This document shows, piece after piece, positions 1 to 6,648 of a DNA stretch of 6,725 nt. Both the position numbers and the translations under genes were made by a program. Below the pieces are notes generated by a model. That model had not been told where the DNA came from. It was given only the letters and a program-made list of their open reading frames with translations, and did not search any database. The stretch covers positions 1-6,725 of the forward strand of contig CAILKC010000082.1 in the NCBI GenBank assembly GCA_903834675.1, given 5' to 3'. The number at the start of each line of letters is the position of its first letter. Within the stretch, counting starts at the first letter, position 1. This stretch comes from an uncultured Victivallales bacterium (GTDB taxonomy: Bacteria; Verrucomicrobiota; Lentisphaeria; Oligosphaerales; JAFGRS01).

Positions 1-107
1 GCCATCTTCTCCCCCAGCCCGACGAAGACGACCATCAGCAACATGCTGACCATGGCTCGGTTGAATACTGCGGTGGGGCCCGAGGCGGGAGCGGATGGCG
101 CAGACAT
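1..107 (-). CDS. N-terminal fragment of a membrane protein, possibly an MFS transporter (partial)
   Basis: Only the first 35 codons are in the window; the gene continues past the left edge. The start is the ATG at 107-105. A short polar, Ala/Pro/Ser-rich leader (residues 1-17) is followed by a strongly hydrophobic stretch from about residue 18 to 32 (AMVSMLLMVVFVGLG) and then a charged Glu-Lys pair. This is the pattern of a short cytoplasmic N-terminus entering a first transmembrane helix. The polar residues right after a Gly-rich helix resemble the start of some major facilitator transporters, but the fragment is too short to assign a family. It begins 31 bp after the stop of the MttB-like gene on the same strand, so co-transcription is likely. 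The ribosome site is weak: only a purine-rich GAAAGAGAG lies upstream. An internal ATG at codon 19 is an alternative start but has no better ribosome site. The gene itself is fairly likely; the transporter call is a guess. Confidence 0.5.
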   Translation of the reverse strand, partial: MSAPSAPASGPTAVFNRAMVSMLLMVVFVGLGEKM

Positions 108-138
108 GGGGTGCCGGCTCTCTTTCTCGCTCCGCGCG

Positions 139-1596
139 TCAACCCGCGCTCAGCGCCTGCCTTTCGGCGTCGCGCTGGAGGGCACGGAGGTGCTGCTGGC
201 AAGCGTCGGACAGCACGCAGGGATTGGTCGCCTTACGATAGACCTCGAGAGCCCGACGGCGGGCCCGTTCGACGATGTCATTGGGCTGGTTGGCCCAGGC
301 CATGAAAGCGCGGAAGTCGCACAGTCCAGGCAGCCAGCACTCCTCGCGGAAGAAGGCGGCGGTGTGCTCCGTCCCGAGGTACCGTCCGCCGCTGGGCGCG
401 GTTTGCAGGATGGTGTCCAGGCCGAGATGCTCGTCGTCCAGGCTGACCTCGCGGTAGAGATGGCGGGCATAGTCGGCCAGTTCGAGATCGATGAGTAACT
501 GCACCGGGCTACCGACGTCGCTGAAAGCCAGGCAACCGACGCCGAACGAGCGCACGCCCATGGCCATGCCCAGGCCGAAGCCGAGGGCTTTCTCCAGGAC
601 CGACTGGGCGCTCACGGTGGCCGCGCCGGCGCCACACCAGCCCCAGCCATGAGTGCTGCGGCTGCCGCGGTAGAGGAAGTCATCCATTTCGCGGCCGGCG
701 AGGGCGTGCAGGAACAGATCGGGCCCCAGTTGCCGCGGGAAGCCGTGCCGCATGTCCATCATGGCGCTGCTGCCGCAGATGTGCTGGGGCAGGTTGTCGA
801 TGGCCAGGCGCAGGGCACTGACGGCCAGACACTCGGCGGTGTTCTGCACCAGCGCCCCGGCCACGGTCACCGGCGTCGAGGCGGCCGCCACCGGCATCAG
901 CCCAAACTCGACCGGCTGACCCAGCAACCGCCTCGCCCCCATGGCGATCTCGATATTCTCGCGATCCAGCACGAAGGGAGAGGTCACCCAACACTTGGCC
1001 GCAAAGACCGGATCGGCCTTGACCGCCTCGAGGGAGCCCTTGGCCGCGGCGCAGGCCTCGATGAAGAAGGGCAACATGGCAGCGCTGTAGACCGAGACCC
1101 GGTACGGCCGGCTGCTGTTGAGCAGAATCGTACTGAAAGTGCGGAAGTCGGCCGAACCGACCGGCCCGTCGGTCGGAATGAAGGTGGGATGGGAGCGCTC
1201 GCTGATGCCCAGGGCCTCGACAAACCAGCACCACGCCGCCAGGTCGGAGGTCTTGGCCTCGCGCAAGGTGTTCGTCTCAGGATCGCAGAGATGCAGCGCC
1301 TGGCCATGGGTGAAGACGCTGAGCTCAGCCGGGGCGGACGCGGGCGTCGGCGGACGCGCCTGCCAGGCCCGCCGGTCGCTCTCGCAGCGAGCCAGGACCT
1401 TCTCTATGACCGTCGGCGGAAAACGCACCAACTCGCCAGCGACGGTACAGCCAAAGGCGCGCAGCAGGTCGAATACCTCGTCCGTGCCTTGAATGCGAAA
1501 GGGCGTCTGACCCAAGACCGTCAAGGCATGGCCGAGCACCGTCTTGAGTTGTTCGTCGGAGAACAGCGTAACCCTGGACTCGATGTTGATGCGCAT
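139..1596 (-). CDS. MttB-superfamily (trimethylamine methyltransferase family) protein, non-pyrrolysine type
   Basis: A 485-residue cytoplasmic protein, close to the usual 470-500 residues of the family. Known members move a methyl group from a tertiary or quaternary amine (trimethylamine for MttB, glycine betaine for MtgB) to the cobalt of a partner corrinoid protein. Family-like segments seen are an N-terminal helical part with a Gly-Cys-Thr-Val...Val-Arg-Phe-Pro-Pro stretch (about 48-61), a central barrel region with the ASTPVTVAGALVQNTAE segment (239-255), a Cys/Gly-rich loop with a following Gln-Ser-Val-Leu-Glu-Lys (about 317-336), and the C-terminal LGLDTI...GGRYLGTEHT...ECWLPGLCDF signature (391-428). 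There is no in-frame amber codon, so it belongs with the non-pyrrolysine members and its substrate cannot be read from sequence. The reading frame stays open far upstream, into the neighbouring gene. The ATG at 1596 is chosen because AGGAG lies 10 bases ahead of it, family similarity starts there, and upstream codons would translate tandem repeats. No corrinoid protein or reductive activator is in the window. The family is confident, the substrate unknown. Confidence 0.88.
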   Translation of the reverse strand: MRINIESRVTLFSDEQLKTVLGHALTVLGQTPFRIQGTDEVFDLLRAFGCTVAGELVRFPPTVIEKVLARCESDRRAWQARPPTPASAPAELSVFTHGQALHLCDPETNTLREAKTSDLAAWCWFVEALGISERSHPTFIPTDGPVGSADFRTFSTILLNSSRPYRVSVYSAAMLPFFIEACAAAKGSLEAVKADPVFAAKCWVTSPFVLDRENIEIAMGARRLLGQPVEFGLMPVAAASTPVTVAGALVQNTAECLAVSALRLAIDNLPQHICGSSAMMDMRHGFPRQLGPDLFLHALAGREMDDFLYRGSRSTHGWGWCGAGAATVSAQSVLEKALGFGLGMAMGVRSFGVGCLAFSDVGSPVQLLIDLELADYARHLYREVSLDDEHLGLDTILQTAPSGGRYLGTEHTAAFFREECWLPGLCDFRAFMAWANQPNDIVERARRRALEVYRKATNPCVLSDACQQHLRALQRDAERQALSAG

Positions 1597-1606
1597 GTAC
1601 CGTCGT

Positions 1607-1611
1607 CTCCT
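1607..1611 (-). promoter_or_regulatory. Ribosome binding site of the MttB-like gene
   Basis: AGGAG on the minus strand, with 10 bases to the ATG at 1596. It decides the start of a reading frame that is otherwise open for another 143 codons upstream. It sits only 9 bases downstream (in the gene's direction) of the nearest structured 59-bp repeat, so repeat folding in the mRNA could affect ribosome access (inference). Confidence 0.7.
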
Positions 1612-1620
1612 ATCCGCCCG

Positions 1621-1793
1621 GGAGCGCCGACCGTCGGGTCGGCTCTGGCCGCGAGCCGCGGCCGCTCCATGCCTGCCGGGGAGCGCCGACCGTCGGGTCG
1701 GCTCTGGCCGCGAGCCGCGGCCGCTCCATGCCTGCCGGGGAGCGCCGACCGTCGGGTCGGCTCTGGCCGCGAGCCGCAGCCGCTCCATGGCTG
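1621..1793. repeat. Three tandem copies of a 59-bp unit, each a predicted three-way junction
   Basis: Copies occupy 1621-1679, 1680-1738 and 1739-1793, the last truncated. Copies 1 and 2 are identical over all 59 bases. Copy 3 differs at 1778 (G to A) and 1790 (C to G) before similarity is lost. Each copy has 48 structured bases plus an 11-base spacer. In copy 1, an outer stem GGAGC/GCTCC (1621-1625 with 1664-1668) encloses two hairpins: GCCGACC/GGTCGGC with a 4-base loop (1626-1643) and GGCCGC/GCGGCC with a 5-base loop (1647-1663), separated by three bases. The array lies between the stop of the large secreted protein and the start of the MttB-like gene, so it would be transcribed in their shared mRNA. 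It resembles REP/BIME-type intergenic elements in position and folding, but I do not recognise the family. Confidence 0.93.
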
Positions 1794-1802
1794 ACCGCTG
1801 AC

Positions 1803-4800
1803 TCACGGGGCGGCTCCGTAGGCGATCACCTGCCCCGCGGCCGTGCCCAGCGCGATCCCGGCCTGGGCGCCCGTGCTCCAGGCGCACTCGGCCACTGGCC
1901 GACCCCGGACCACGGCCTCGGCCAGCACCTTGCCCAGCGCATCGAAGAGCAGCACCTGTCCGCCATCGCAGGCCACATAGAGAACTCCGGCGCCCGGCGT
2001 GCCGGCCGGCAAGGCCCGCAAGCAATTCGGGGGTGTCGGCATCGCCTTGGACCAGCGCCGCTGGAGGGTGCAGTCCAGCACGGTCAGCAGTCCTGAATCC
2101 AGCGCTACGGCGATCTCACAACGGCCATCGCCGTCGAGGTCTTCCACGGCGAGGTCGCGCACATTCCGGTAGGGGATGCTCTTTCCCGGCCCGATCTGGG
2201 CATTGTAGCGGGCCTGCCCGTCGAGGCCCCAGACGGTGATACGGTTCCAGAAGCCATTGATCTCGCTGACCACCTCGGGCTGGCCATCGCCATCGAGGTC
2301 CTTCAGCACGATGTGATCGCGGCTCATGGTGGCCCAGCCGGTGACCTCCGTATGGCCGGCCGGCACCGAGCCGAATCCCGCGCCGGTCACGGCCAGGGTC
2401 TTGTTGTTGACGATGGCCAACGTGTGCGAGTCGGTAGGCTGCCGGGCGATGAGCAGGTCGCGGGAGGCATCCGCGTTCTGACGGATGGCAAAGCGCCAAC
2501 CCGGCCCCCAGAAGACGGGCAGCCGTTTGCTCAGGGTGCCGTTGGCAGCGAGAATCTCGAGCGTGCAGGCGCTACCCACAAAGCACTGCGTACCGCCCTC
2601 GAGAAAGGCGCCCGTGTCCAGTCCGTAGATGCCGGGGCTGGCGCTCTTGAACCAGTATTGCTTGGCGGCCTCCCAGACCGCTCGGTCCATCTCACTGACA
2701 AAGGTCCAGGCGAGCGTGCCATCGGGGCGGAAGGCGAGCACTTTCTCATCGGCGCAACCAACCAGCAACAGCCCAGCCTCCGGCCACCAATGCAGGGCGC
2801 GAATGTCTCCTTGAGTCGACATCTTCCCGACCACGGCGCCGCTGCGGTCGAGGCCCGTGATCTCGCGGGCGCTGGCAGCGTAGAGGCGGTCGCCGCCCGC
2901 CTCGAGGGCCACAATCGGCGCGCCGCAGTCAACCGCAAAGAGCGCTTTGAGCGCCGTGGCCGCCGAGCGGGCCAGCGCGGCAGCTGGCGCCACGGCGGGC
3001 GGGGCCGCGCTGGCCTCGCGGCAGAGGTCGTTCAACGCCGCCGCGACCGCGGTGACGGTGTCCGCCGCCGGTCGGGCGGCCTCGAGGCGGTGTTCCCCCA
3101 CCGGCAGATCCACGCTGACCAGGCCGTCGACGGGAGCTGTCTCCCGACCCGCCAGCCGGACCGCTGCCGCGCTGGTGAAGGCCAGCCGGGTCGGCACGCG
3201 ACAGGCCACCAGCAGCGTCCCGCCGGACCAGTCCCAATCCACGTCCGCGGCGGGCTCGGCCCGCAGCGCCAGACCGGCCAACGCCAGCGCCGTCAGGCCG
3301 CGAGCCGAAACGCCCTCGGCGGTCACCACCACCATCTCCCCGGCGCTCCCCGCATACGAACCGGCCAAGGCCAGGGCGGCCTGCGGCGTCCGCAGCGCGA
3401 CCGCTTCGGGCGCGAGGCGGCGGCAAGACAGGGGTTGCCGGGTCGCGTCCGGGGTGGACGCCAGTAGGGTAAAATCGGTCTGGCGCTCGCCGGCTTTGAC
3501 CGGGCCGCTCCAATCCAGGCGCACCAGCCCGGAACCCTGCGCCGCTTCCGCGTCGGCCGGACAGAGCATGAAGGCTGACGACGGCGCCGCCGCCGCCGCG
3601 CCCTTGGCCTGCAGGGCGACGCCGCTCAGGCCGATGTAACAGCGGTCCAGACCCTCGCGGCAGCGGCGGGCTTCCACCCGCAACACATGCGGCCCAACCG
3701 CGAGGCGCTGCGGGCCGAGCGAGAGGCGCGCCGGCACCGCCGCGGAGGCGTAATGGTCGCACTCTGCCACCACCTCGCGACCGTCCAGCAGCAGGCGCAC
3801 AAAACCGCGGTCGCTGTAGTGCAACAGATCGGCATGAACCTCGCCCTCGAAAGGCGCCGCCAGGGTGAAGGTCTGTTCGATGTAGTCCCCCGGCCGCATC
3901 GCCTTCACCATGCGGATGCCCAGCGTCGGCAGGTCGATCAGGCTGCGCGCCGCGTCGTCGTTGGAGGGGCGCGAGGTGCAGGGGCTGGCGAGCGCGGGAA
4001 ACAGGGTCCAGCCGGGGAGTGCCGTCTCGGCGGCGTTGCCGCGGAAAACCACGGCGCGCCGCTCGGCGTCCCAGGCGCCGCCCACCGTCTCCCACGACGT
4101 CTGGCGCGCCAGGTTGGCGCTGTCGGCGCGATAGTCAAGACGGTCCGCGATCACGGCCCAGGCCCCGGAGCGCAACAGCAGCGACCGCCGCCAGGTGCAG
4201 AACGGCAAGCGCGGCACCTCACCCACCACCCAGGCCGAGCGGCCCAGCACGTCGGCCCGCTTCAGGGCGGCGTCCATCGGCGCCACCGGCTCGACCATGC
4301 CGTCGGCGCGGGTCTGCACCTGCGTCCCGTAACCCTTGAGCAAGGTGTTGCCGGCCAGGCGAAACTCGAGCAGCGCGAAGGTATGATGCGGGTTGCGACC
4401 GCCGCCGTTGTGCCCTTTCACCAGCACGTAGTCGCCGCTGCGGTCCAGGGCGCTGCGGAAGCTCCCCCAGAGAAACGACTCTTCGAGCGGGATGCCGCTG
4501 CCCCGGGTCTGCCAGAGCGGTTTCGGCATGGCCTGGAGGGTCCAGCGCTGCAGTAACTCCGTGGGCGGGCGCGGCGCCAGCGTGTCCGTCCAGAATGACT
4601 GTCCCAGGCGCAGGCCGTCGGTGCTGATCCCGGTTTGCTGGCGGTAGAACAGCCAGCGGCCGTCCCCGGTCAGGTACGCGGTCCGCTGTAGGAAATTCAG
4701 CGACGAGGCCTTCAAACCCCAGTCGTTCTCGCTGCCGGTAAAGAGTACATCCTGGGTGCGCAGCGCCTCGGCAAGATGCCCTTGGTCGAGCCCGGAACGG

Positions 4801-6041
4801 TCGCCGCTGAGGATCATGTAGTCGACGATCGGATCGTAGTAAGAAGTGTACCAGAACAGGTGATCGTTGGCCCCCGCCAGCCAAGGGCTGTTCCGCAGGG
4901 CGGAGTAGTAGATGCGGCAAGACTCCAGACTGCACGTCCATACCGGATCGGGGTAATCCTTACCGAAGTAGCGCGCCAGCACGTACAAGCTGGTGGCCGA
5001 CCAGTCGCGGTGACGGTCGCCTACATACGCCGGCGGCGTGCGCAGGCCATAGACGCGCTCAACGGCCCGGTGCCGTAACTGCCGGGAGAAGGCGTTGCTG
5101 ACCTTGAGCCGAATCTCATCCGTGAAGCGCGGACTCTCTTCGATCAGGTCCCAGAACAGAATCATCATGTGCGCCGAGTAGTGGTACGGCCCGGCCAGCG
5201 GCTCAAGCTTGTTCTCGATGCGCTCGCCGTCCAACTCCTCGATCTCCTTGATGGCCGCGGCATCCGGGAAGGCCAGGCGCAGGAACTCGTCCGCAAAGCG
5301 CGCCTCGCCCGTCATGTAGTACAGGGCCATGGCTTTGCTGATGACATTCCAGCCGAAGTAACCGCTCGAGCCGTAGAAGCGAGACTCCTCCCAGACACGG
5401 GCGTCAGCCACCTTCTCCGGCGGCACCCTTCCCTCCCCCAGGCGGATGTCGGCAATCCAGCCGAGGGTCAGGTCGTTGCCGACCCCGGCGGGAAGCGCCT
5501 CGATGAGCGCCGCCCCACGCGCCGCGGCGGCCTGCACCCCCGCGGCATCGCTGCCGCCAACCAGGATCGCATTGATGCCGTTGCCAAAGGGGTTATGGAG
5601 GCTCTGCACGACGCTGCCCCCGGGGCCGGGATACTTCAGGTCCAGGAGCGTGTAGAAGCCGTCGTAGAGCGCCGACAGGGTGCGGTTGGTCGAGCGATTG
5701 CCAAGCACGATGGCCGGCGCCGTCAGCGGCAGGGCAGCGGCGGGATCGGTGTCGGCGACCAGGCGCAGAGTCACGCCGCTGCGGCGCGCCACGGCGGCGA
5801 TCAGCATCTCCGCCGCGGCCTGGTAACGTCCGTCAGCCGGTACGATCACGACCGTTTCCGGCCGACCGGCGCGGACCAAGGGCGTCTCCAGGTGAAGCGC
5901 TTTGAGCGTCGTATAGACCGGCGGCAGCGGCTCTGGCACGGCCGTCTTCTCCTCGACGTTGGGAGTCCGCACCGGCGGCACGTCCGCCGCAGCCACGGCA
6001 AGGCCGGTAACCACGAGTAGTTCCAGGGTAAGCCAGCGCAC
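1803..6041 (-). CDS. Large secreted multidomain protein: heparinase-like lyase region plus C-terminal beta-propeller
   Basis: 1412 residues. The start is the GTG at 6041, 5 bases after a perfect AAGGAGGT. Residues 1-20 form a short signal peptide (hydrophobic core LELLVVTGLAVAAA), so the protein is exported to the periplasm or outside. Residues about 50-200 look like the Rossmann-like N-terminal domain found ahead of many glycosidases (VVIVPADGRYQAA, AIVLGNRSTN, NAILVGGSDAAGV). Residues about 215-510 are helix-rich with many aromatics (GPYHYSAHM 284-292, WYTSYYDPIVDYMILSGDR 397-415), suggesting an alpha/alpha toroid. Residues about 520-700 contain HNGGGRNPHHTFALLEFRLAG (first residue 544), like the His/Asn-containing beta-sheet segment of heparinase II/III-type lyases. 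A possible carbohydrate-binding beta-sandwich spans 730-810 (FVRLLLDGREVV, PHVLRVEARR). After an Ala-rich linker (990-1030) comes a propeller-like region (1035-1412) with two DxDGDG motifs (1248-1253 and 1301-1306). Glycan cleavage is likely but no catalytic set is proven, and a glycosidase or non-catalytic glycan-binding role remains possible. Confidence 0.85.
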   Translation of the reverse strand: MRWLTLELLVVTGLAVAAADVPPVRTPNVEEKTAVPEPLPPVYTTLKALHLETPLVRAGRPETVVIVPADGRYQAAAEMLIAAVARRSGVTLRLVADTDPAAALPLTAPAIVLGNRSTNRTLSALYDGFYTLLDLKYPGPGGSVVQSLHNPFGNGINAILVGGSDAAGVQAAAARGAALIEALPAGVGNDLTLGWIADIRLGEGRVPPEKVADARVWEESRFYGSSGYFGWNVISKAMALYYMTGEARFADEFLRLAFPDAAAIKEIEELDGERIENKLEPLAGPYHYSAHMMILFWDLIEESPRFTDEIRLKVSNAFSRQLRHRAVERVYGLRTPPAYVGDRHRDWSATSLYVLARYFGKDYPDPVWTCSLESCRIYYSALRNSPWLAGANDHLFWYTSYYDPIVDYMILSGDRSGLDQGHLAEALRTQDVLFTGSENDWGLKASSLNFLQRTAYLTGDGRWLFYRQQTGISTDGLRLGQSFWTDTLAPRPPTELLQRWTLQAMPKPLWQTRGSGIPLEESFLWGSFRSALDRSGDYVLVKGHNGGGRNPHHTFALLEFRLAGNTLLKGYGTQVQTRADGMVEPVAPMDAALKRADVLGRSAWVVGEVPRLPFCTWRRSLLLRSGAWAVIADRLDYRADSANLARQTSWETVGGAWDAERRAVVFRGNAAETALPGWTLFPALASPCTSRPSNDDAARSLIDLPTLGIRMVKAMRPGDYIEQTFTLAAPFEGEVHADLLHYSDRGFVRLLLDGREVVAECDHYASAAVPARLSLGPQRLAVGPHVLRVEARRCREGLDRCYIGLSGVALQAKGAAAAAPSSAFMLCPADAEAAQGSGLVRLDWSGPVKAGERQTDFTLLASTPDATRQPLSCRRLAPEAVALRTPQAALALAGSYAGSAGEMVVVTAEGVSARGLTALALAGLALRAEPAADVDWDWSGGTLLVACRVPTRLAFTSAAAVRLAGRETAPVDGLVSVDLPVGEHRLEAARPAADTVTAVAAALNDLCREASAAPPAVAPAAALARSAATALKALFAVDCGAPIVALEAGGDRLYAASAREITGLDRSGAVVGKMSTQGDIRALHWWPEAGLLLVGCADEKVLAFRPDGTLAWTFVSEMDRAVWEAAKQYWFKSASPGIYGLDTGAFLEGGTQCFVGSACTLEILAANGTLSKRLPVFWGPGWRFAIRQNADASRDLLIARQPTDSHTLAIVNNKTLAVTGAGFGSVPAGHTEVTGWATMSRDHIVLKDLDGDGQPEVVSEINGFWNRITVWGLDGQARYNAQIGPGKSIPYRNVRDLAVEDLDGDGRCEIAVALDSGLLTVLDCTLQRRWSKAMPTPPNCLRALPAGTPGAGVLYVACDGGQVLLFDALGKVLAEAVVRGRPVAECAWSTGAQAGIALGTAAGQVIAYGAAP

Positions 6042-6046
6042 GGCGC

Positions 6047-6054
6047 ACCTCCTT
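6047..6054 (-). promoter_or_regulatory. Strong Shine-Dalgarno site of the large secreted protein gene
   Basis: AAGGAGGT on the minus strand, an eight-base match to the 16S anti-Shine-Dalgarno sequence, with 5 bases to the GTG at 6041. It supports that GTG start, which also places the signal peptide at the very N-terminus. Confidence 0.8.
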
Positions 6055-6067
6055 CAGCAACACGCCA

Positions 6068-6137
6068 TACGGTACTCGGTATTTGTCATTCGTCGCTTGT
6101 CATCTGGCCTTCGACATTCGACATTCAGCCTGCGTCA
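6068..6137. repeat. Degenerate heptanucleotide tandem repeat, about ten units, consensus TTCGTCA
   Basis: Read in steps of seven from 6068 the units are TACGGTA, CTCGGTA, TTTGTCA, TTCGTCG, CTTGTCA, TCTGGCC, TTCGACA, TTCGACA, TTCAGCC and TGCGTCA. Two adjacent units are identical (6110-6123) and most others keep a pyrimidine-rich start with a central Gly-type G at position 4 or 5 and a final CA or TA. The block occupies 70 of the 115 bases between the divergent start codons and is less GC-rich than its surroundings. Heptanucleotide short tandem repeats (STRR) between genes are known from cyanobacteria, and similar strings occur in other bacterial groups. Any promoters for the flanking genes would have to lie inside or right beside it. 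Confidence 0.85.
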
Positions 6138-6156
6138 TCGTCAAGCGGAGTTCTGC

Positions 6157-6558
6157 ATGCCCTACACGCCACCCGAACCGCGCTGCTGGACCTACGCTCT
6201 TCCCGGCGGCTGGGAAGTGTTGGCCGGCAAGACGGACCAGGACAACGATCTGCTTTCCATCAGCTTCGCCCACCCCAACGACTGGTGGTTCCATGTGCGC
6301 GGCATGCCGGGCAGCCACGTGCTGCTACGCTGGCGCGAGGGTGAGGAACCGAACCGGGAAACCCTCCAGGCCGCCGCCGCCATCGCGGCCTGGCACAGCA
6401 AGGCGCGCACCGGCGGCATCGTGGCCGTGCTCTGCACGCGCGCCAAACACATCAGTAAGCCGCGCGGCGCCGAGCCGGGCGCGGTCTGCTCGAAACGGGA
6501 TCAGGTGCTGAAGGTGCGCCCCGGGCTGCCGGCCACGGGGCCCATGTCAGTTTCGTAG
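6157..6558 (+). CDS. Stand-alone NFACT-R (DUF814) domain protein, predicted RNA-binding
   Basis: 133 residues, made almost entirely of one NFACT-R domain. In full-length RqcH/NEMF proteins this domain sits at the C-terminus and helps contact the ribosome and tRNA in quality control of stalled nascent chains. Here the NFACT-N, helix-hairpin-helix and coiled-coil parts are absent, so this is not an RqcH enzyme but one of the free-standing bacterial versions, whose role is not settled. Family features seen are VLAGKTDQDNDLL (21-33), the signature DWWFHVRGMPGSHVLLR (42-58), a helix with AAIAAWHSKAR (74-84), VAVLCTRAKHISKP (89-102) and GAEPGAVCSKRDQVLKVRP (104-122). The ATG at 6157 follows GGAG (6147-6150) by six bases; the open frame further upstream runs through the heptad repeat and is unlikely to be translated. 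It is transcribed away from the secreted-protein gene and shows no functional link to it. It ends in TAG with a hairpin directly after. Confidence 0.9.
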   Translation: MPYTPPEPRCWTYALPGGWEVLAGKTDQDNDLLSISFAHPNDWWFHVRGMPGSHVLLRWREGEEPNRETLQAAAAIAAWHSKARTGGIVAVLCTRAKHISKPRGAEPGAVCSKRDQVLKVRPGLPATGPMSVS

Positions 6559-6590
6559 GGGGTTGCTTGTATGAGACTTGCAGCAACCTC
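6559..6590 (+). terminator. Hairpin directly after the NFACT-R stop codon, weak terminator candidate
   Basis: GGTTGCT (6561-6567) pairs with AGCAACC (6582-6588) across a 14-base loop, and two more outer pairs (one G-U) extend the stem to nine. It begins at the base after the TAG stop. There is no run of T after the stem, so it does not meet the usual intrinsic terminator rule; it could instead protect the 3' end of the mRNA or be chance. Confidence 0.3.
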
Positions 6591-6615
6591 GTATGACCCA
6601 AGGCGCTTGCCATTC

Positions 6616-6647
6616 CGCCCATCGTCCGCCGCGGCGGACGAAGGGCG
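6616..6647. repeat. Near-perfect 32-bp palindrome
   Basis: The two 16-base halves are reverse complements at 15 of 16 positions; the only mismatch is A/A at 6621 and 6642. The core from 6622 to 6641 is a perfect 20-bp palindrome centred on GCCGCGGC. It lies in the gene-free right end, 58 bases after the NFACT-R stop. Possible roles are a dispersed repeat, a bidirectional stem-loop, or a binding site for a dimeric protein; sequence alone does not choose. Confidence 0.75.
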
Positions 6648-6648
6648 T

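Noticed and set aside
139..1596. A pyrrolysine-containing MttB
   Set aside because: The frame is open from start to its TGA stop with no in-frame amber codon.
1621..1793. The tandem repeats as a CRISPR array
   Set aside because: The units are directly adjacent with an identical 11-base spacer rather than unique spacers, and no cas gene is present.
649..1794. A long plus-strand open frame of 381 codons opposite the MttB-like gene
   Set aside because: It is antisense to a gene with clear family signatures, its composition is rich in Arg, Gly and His as expected for a GC-rich shadow frame, and it runs into the tandem repeats.
1597..2025. Upstream extension of the MttB-like reading frame by 143 codons
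   Set aside because: It would translate the 59-bp repeats and overlap the end of the large gene; the AGGAG before the ATG at 1596 and the start of family similarity there argue against it.
2313..3467. A plus-strand open frame of 384 codons inside the large secreted protein gene
   Set aside because: No recognisable domain, Arg/Gly/Gln-rich shadow composition, and it lies wholly antisense to a frame with a signal peptide, strong ribosome site and domain motifs. The same holds for the frames at 2929-4095, 3687-4556 and 5169-6020.
6116..6144. A possible minus-strand promoter for the large gene: TTGACG at 6139-6144 and TCGAAT at 6116-6121 with 17-base spacing
   Set aside because: The -10 box matches only four of six bases and both boxes are made from heptad repeat units, so a match is easily produced by chance.
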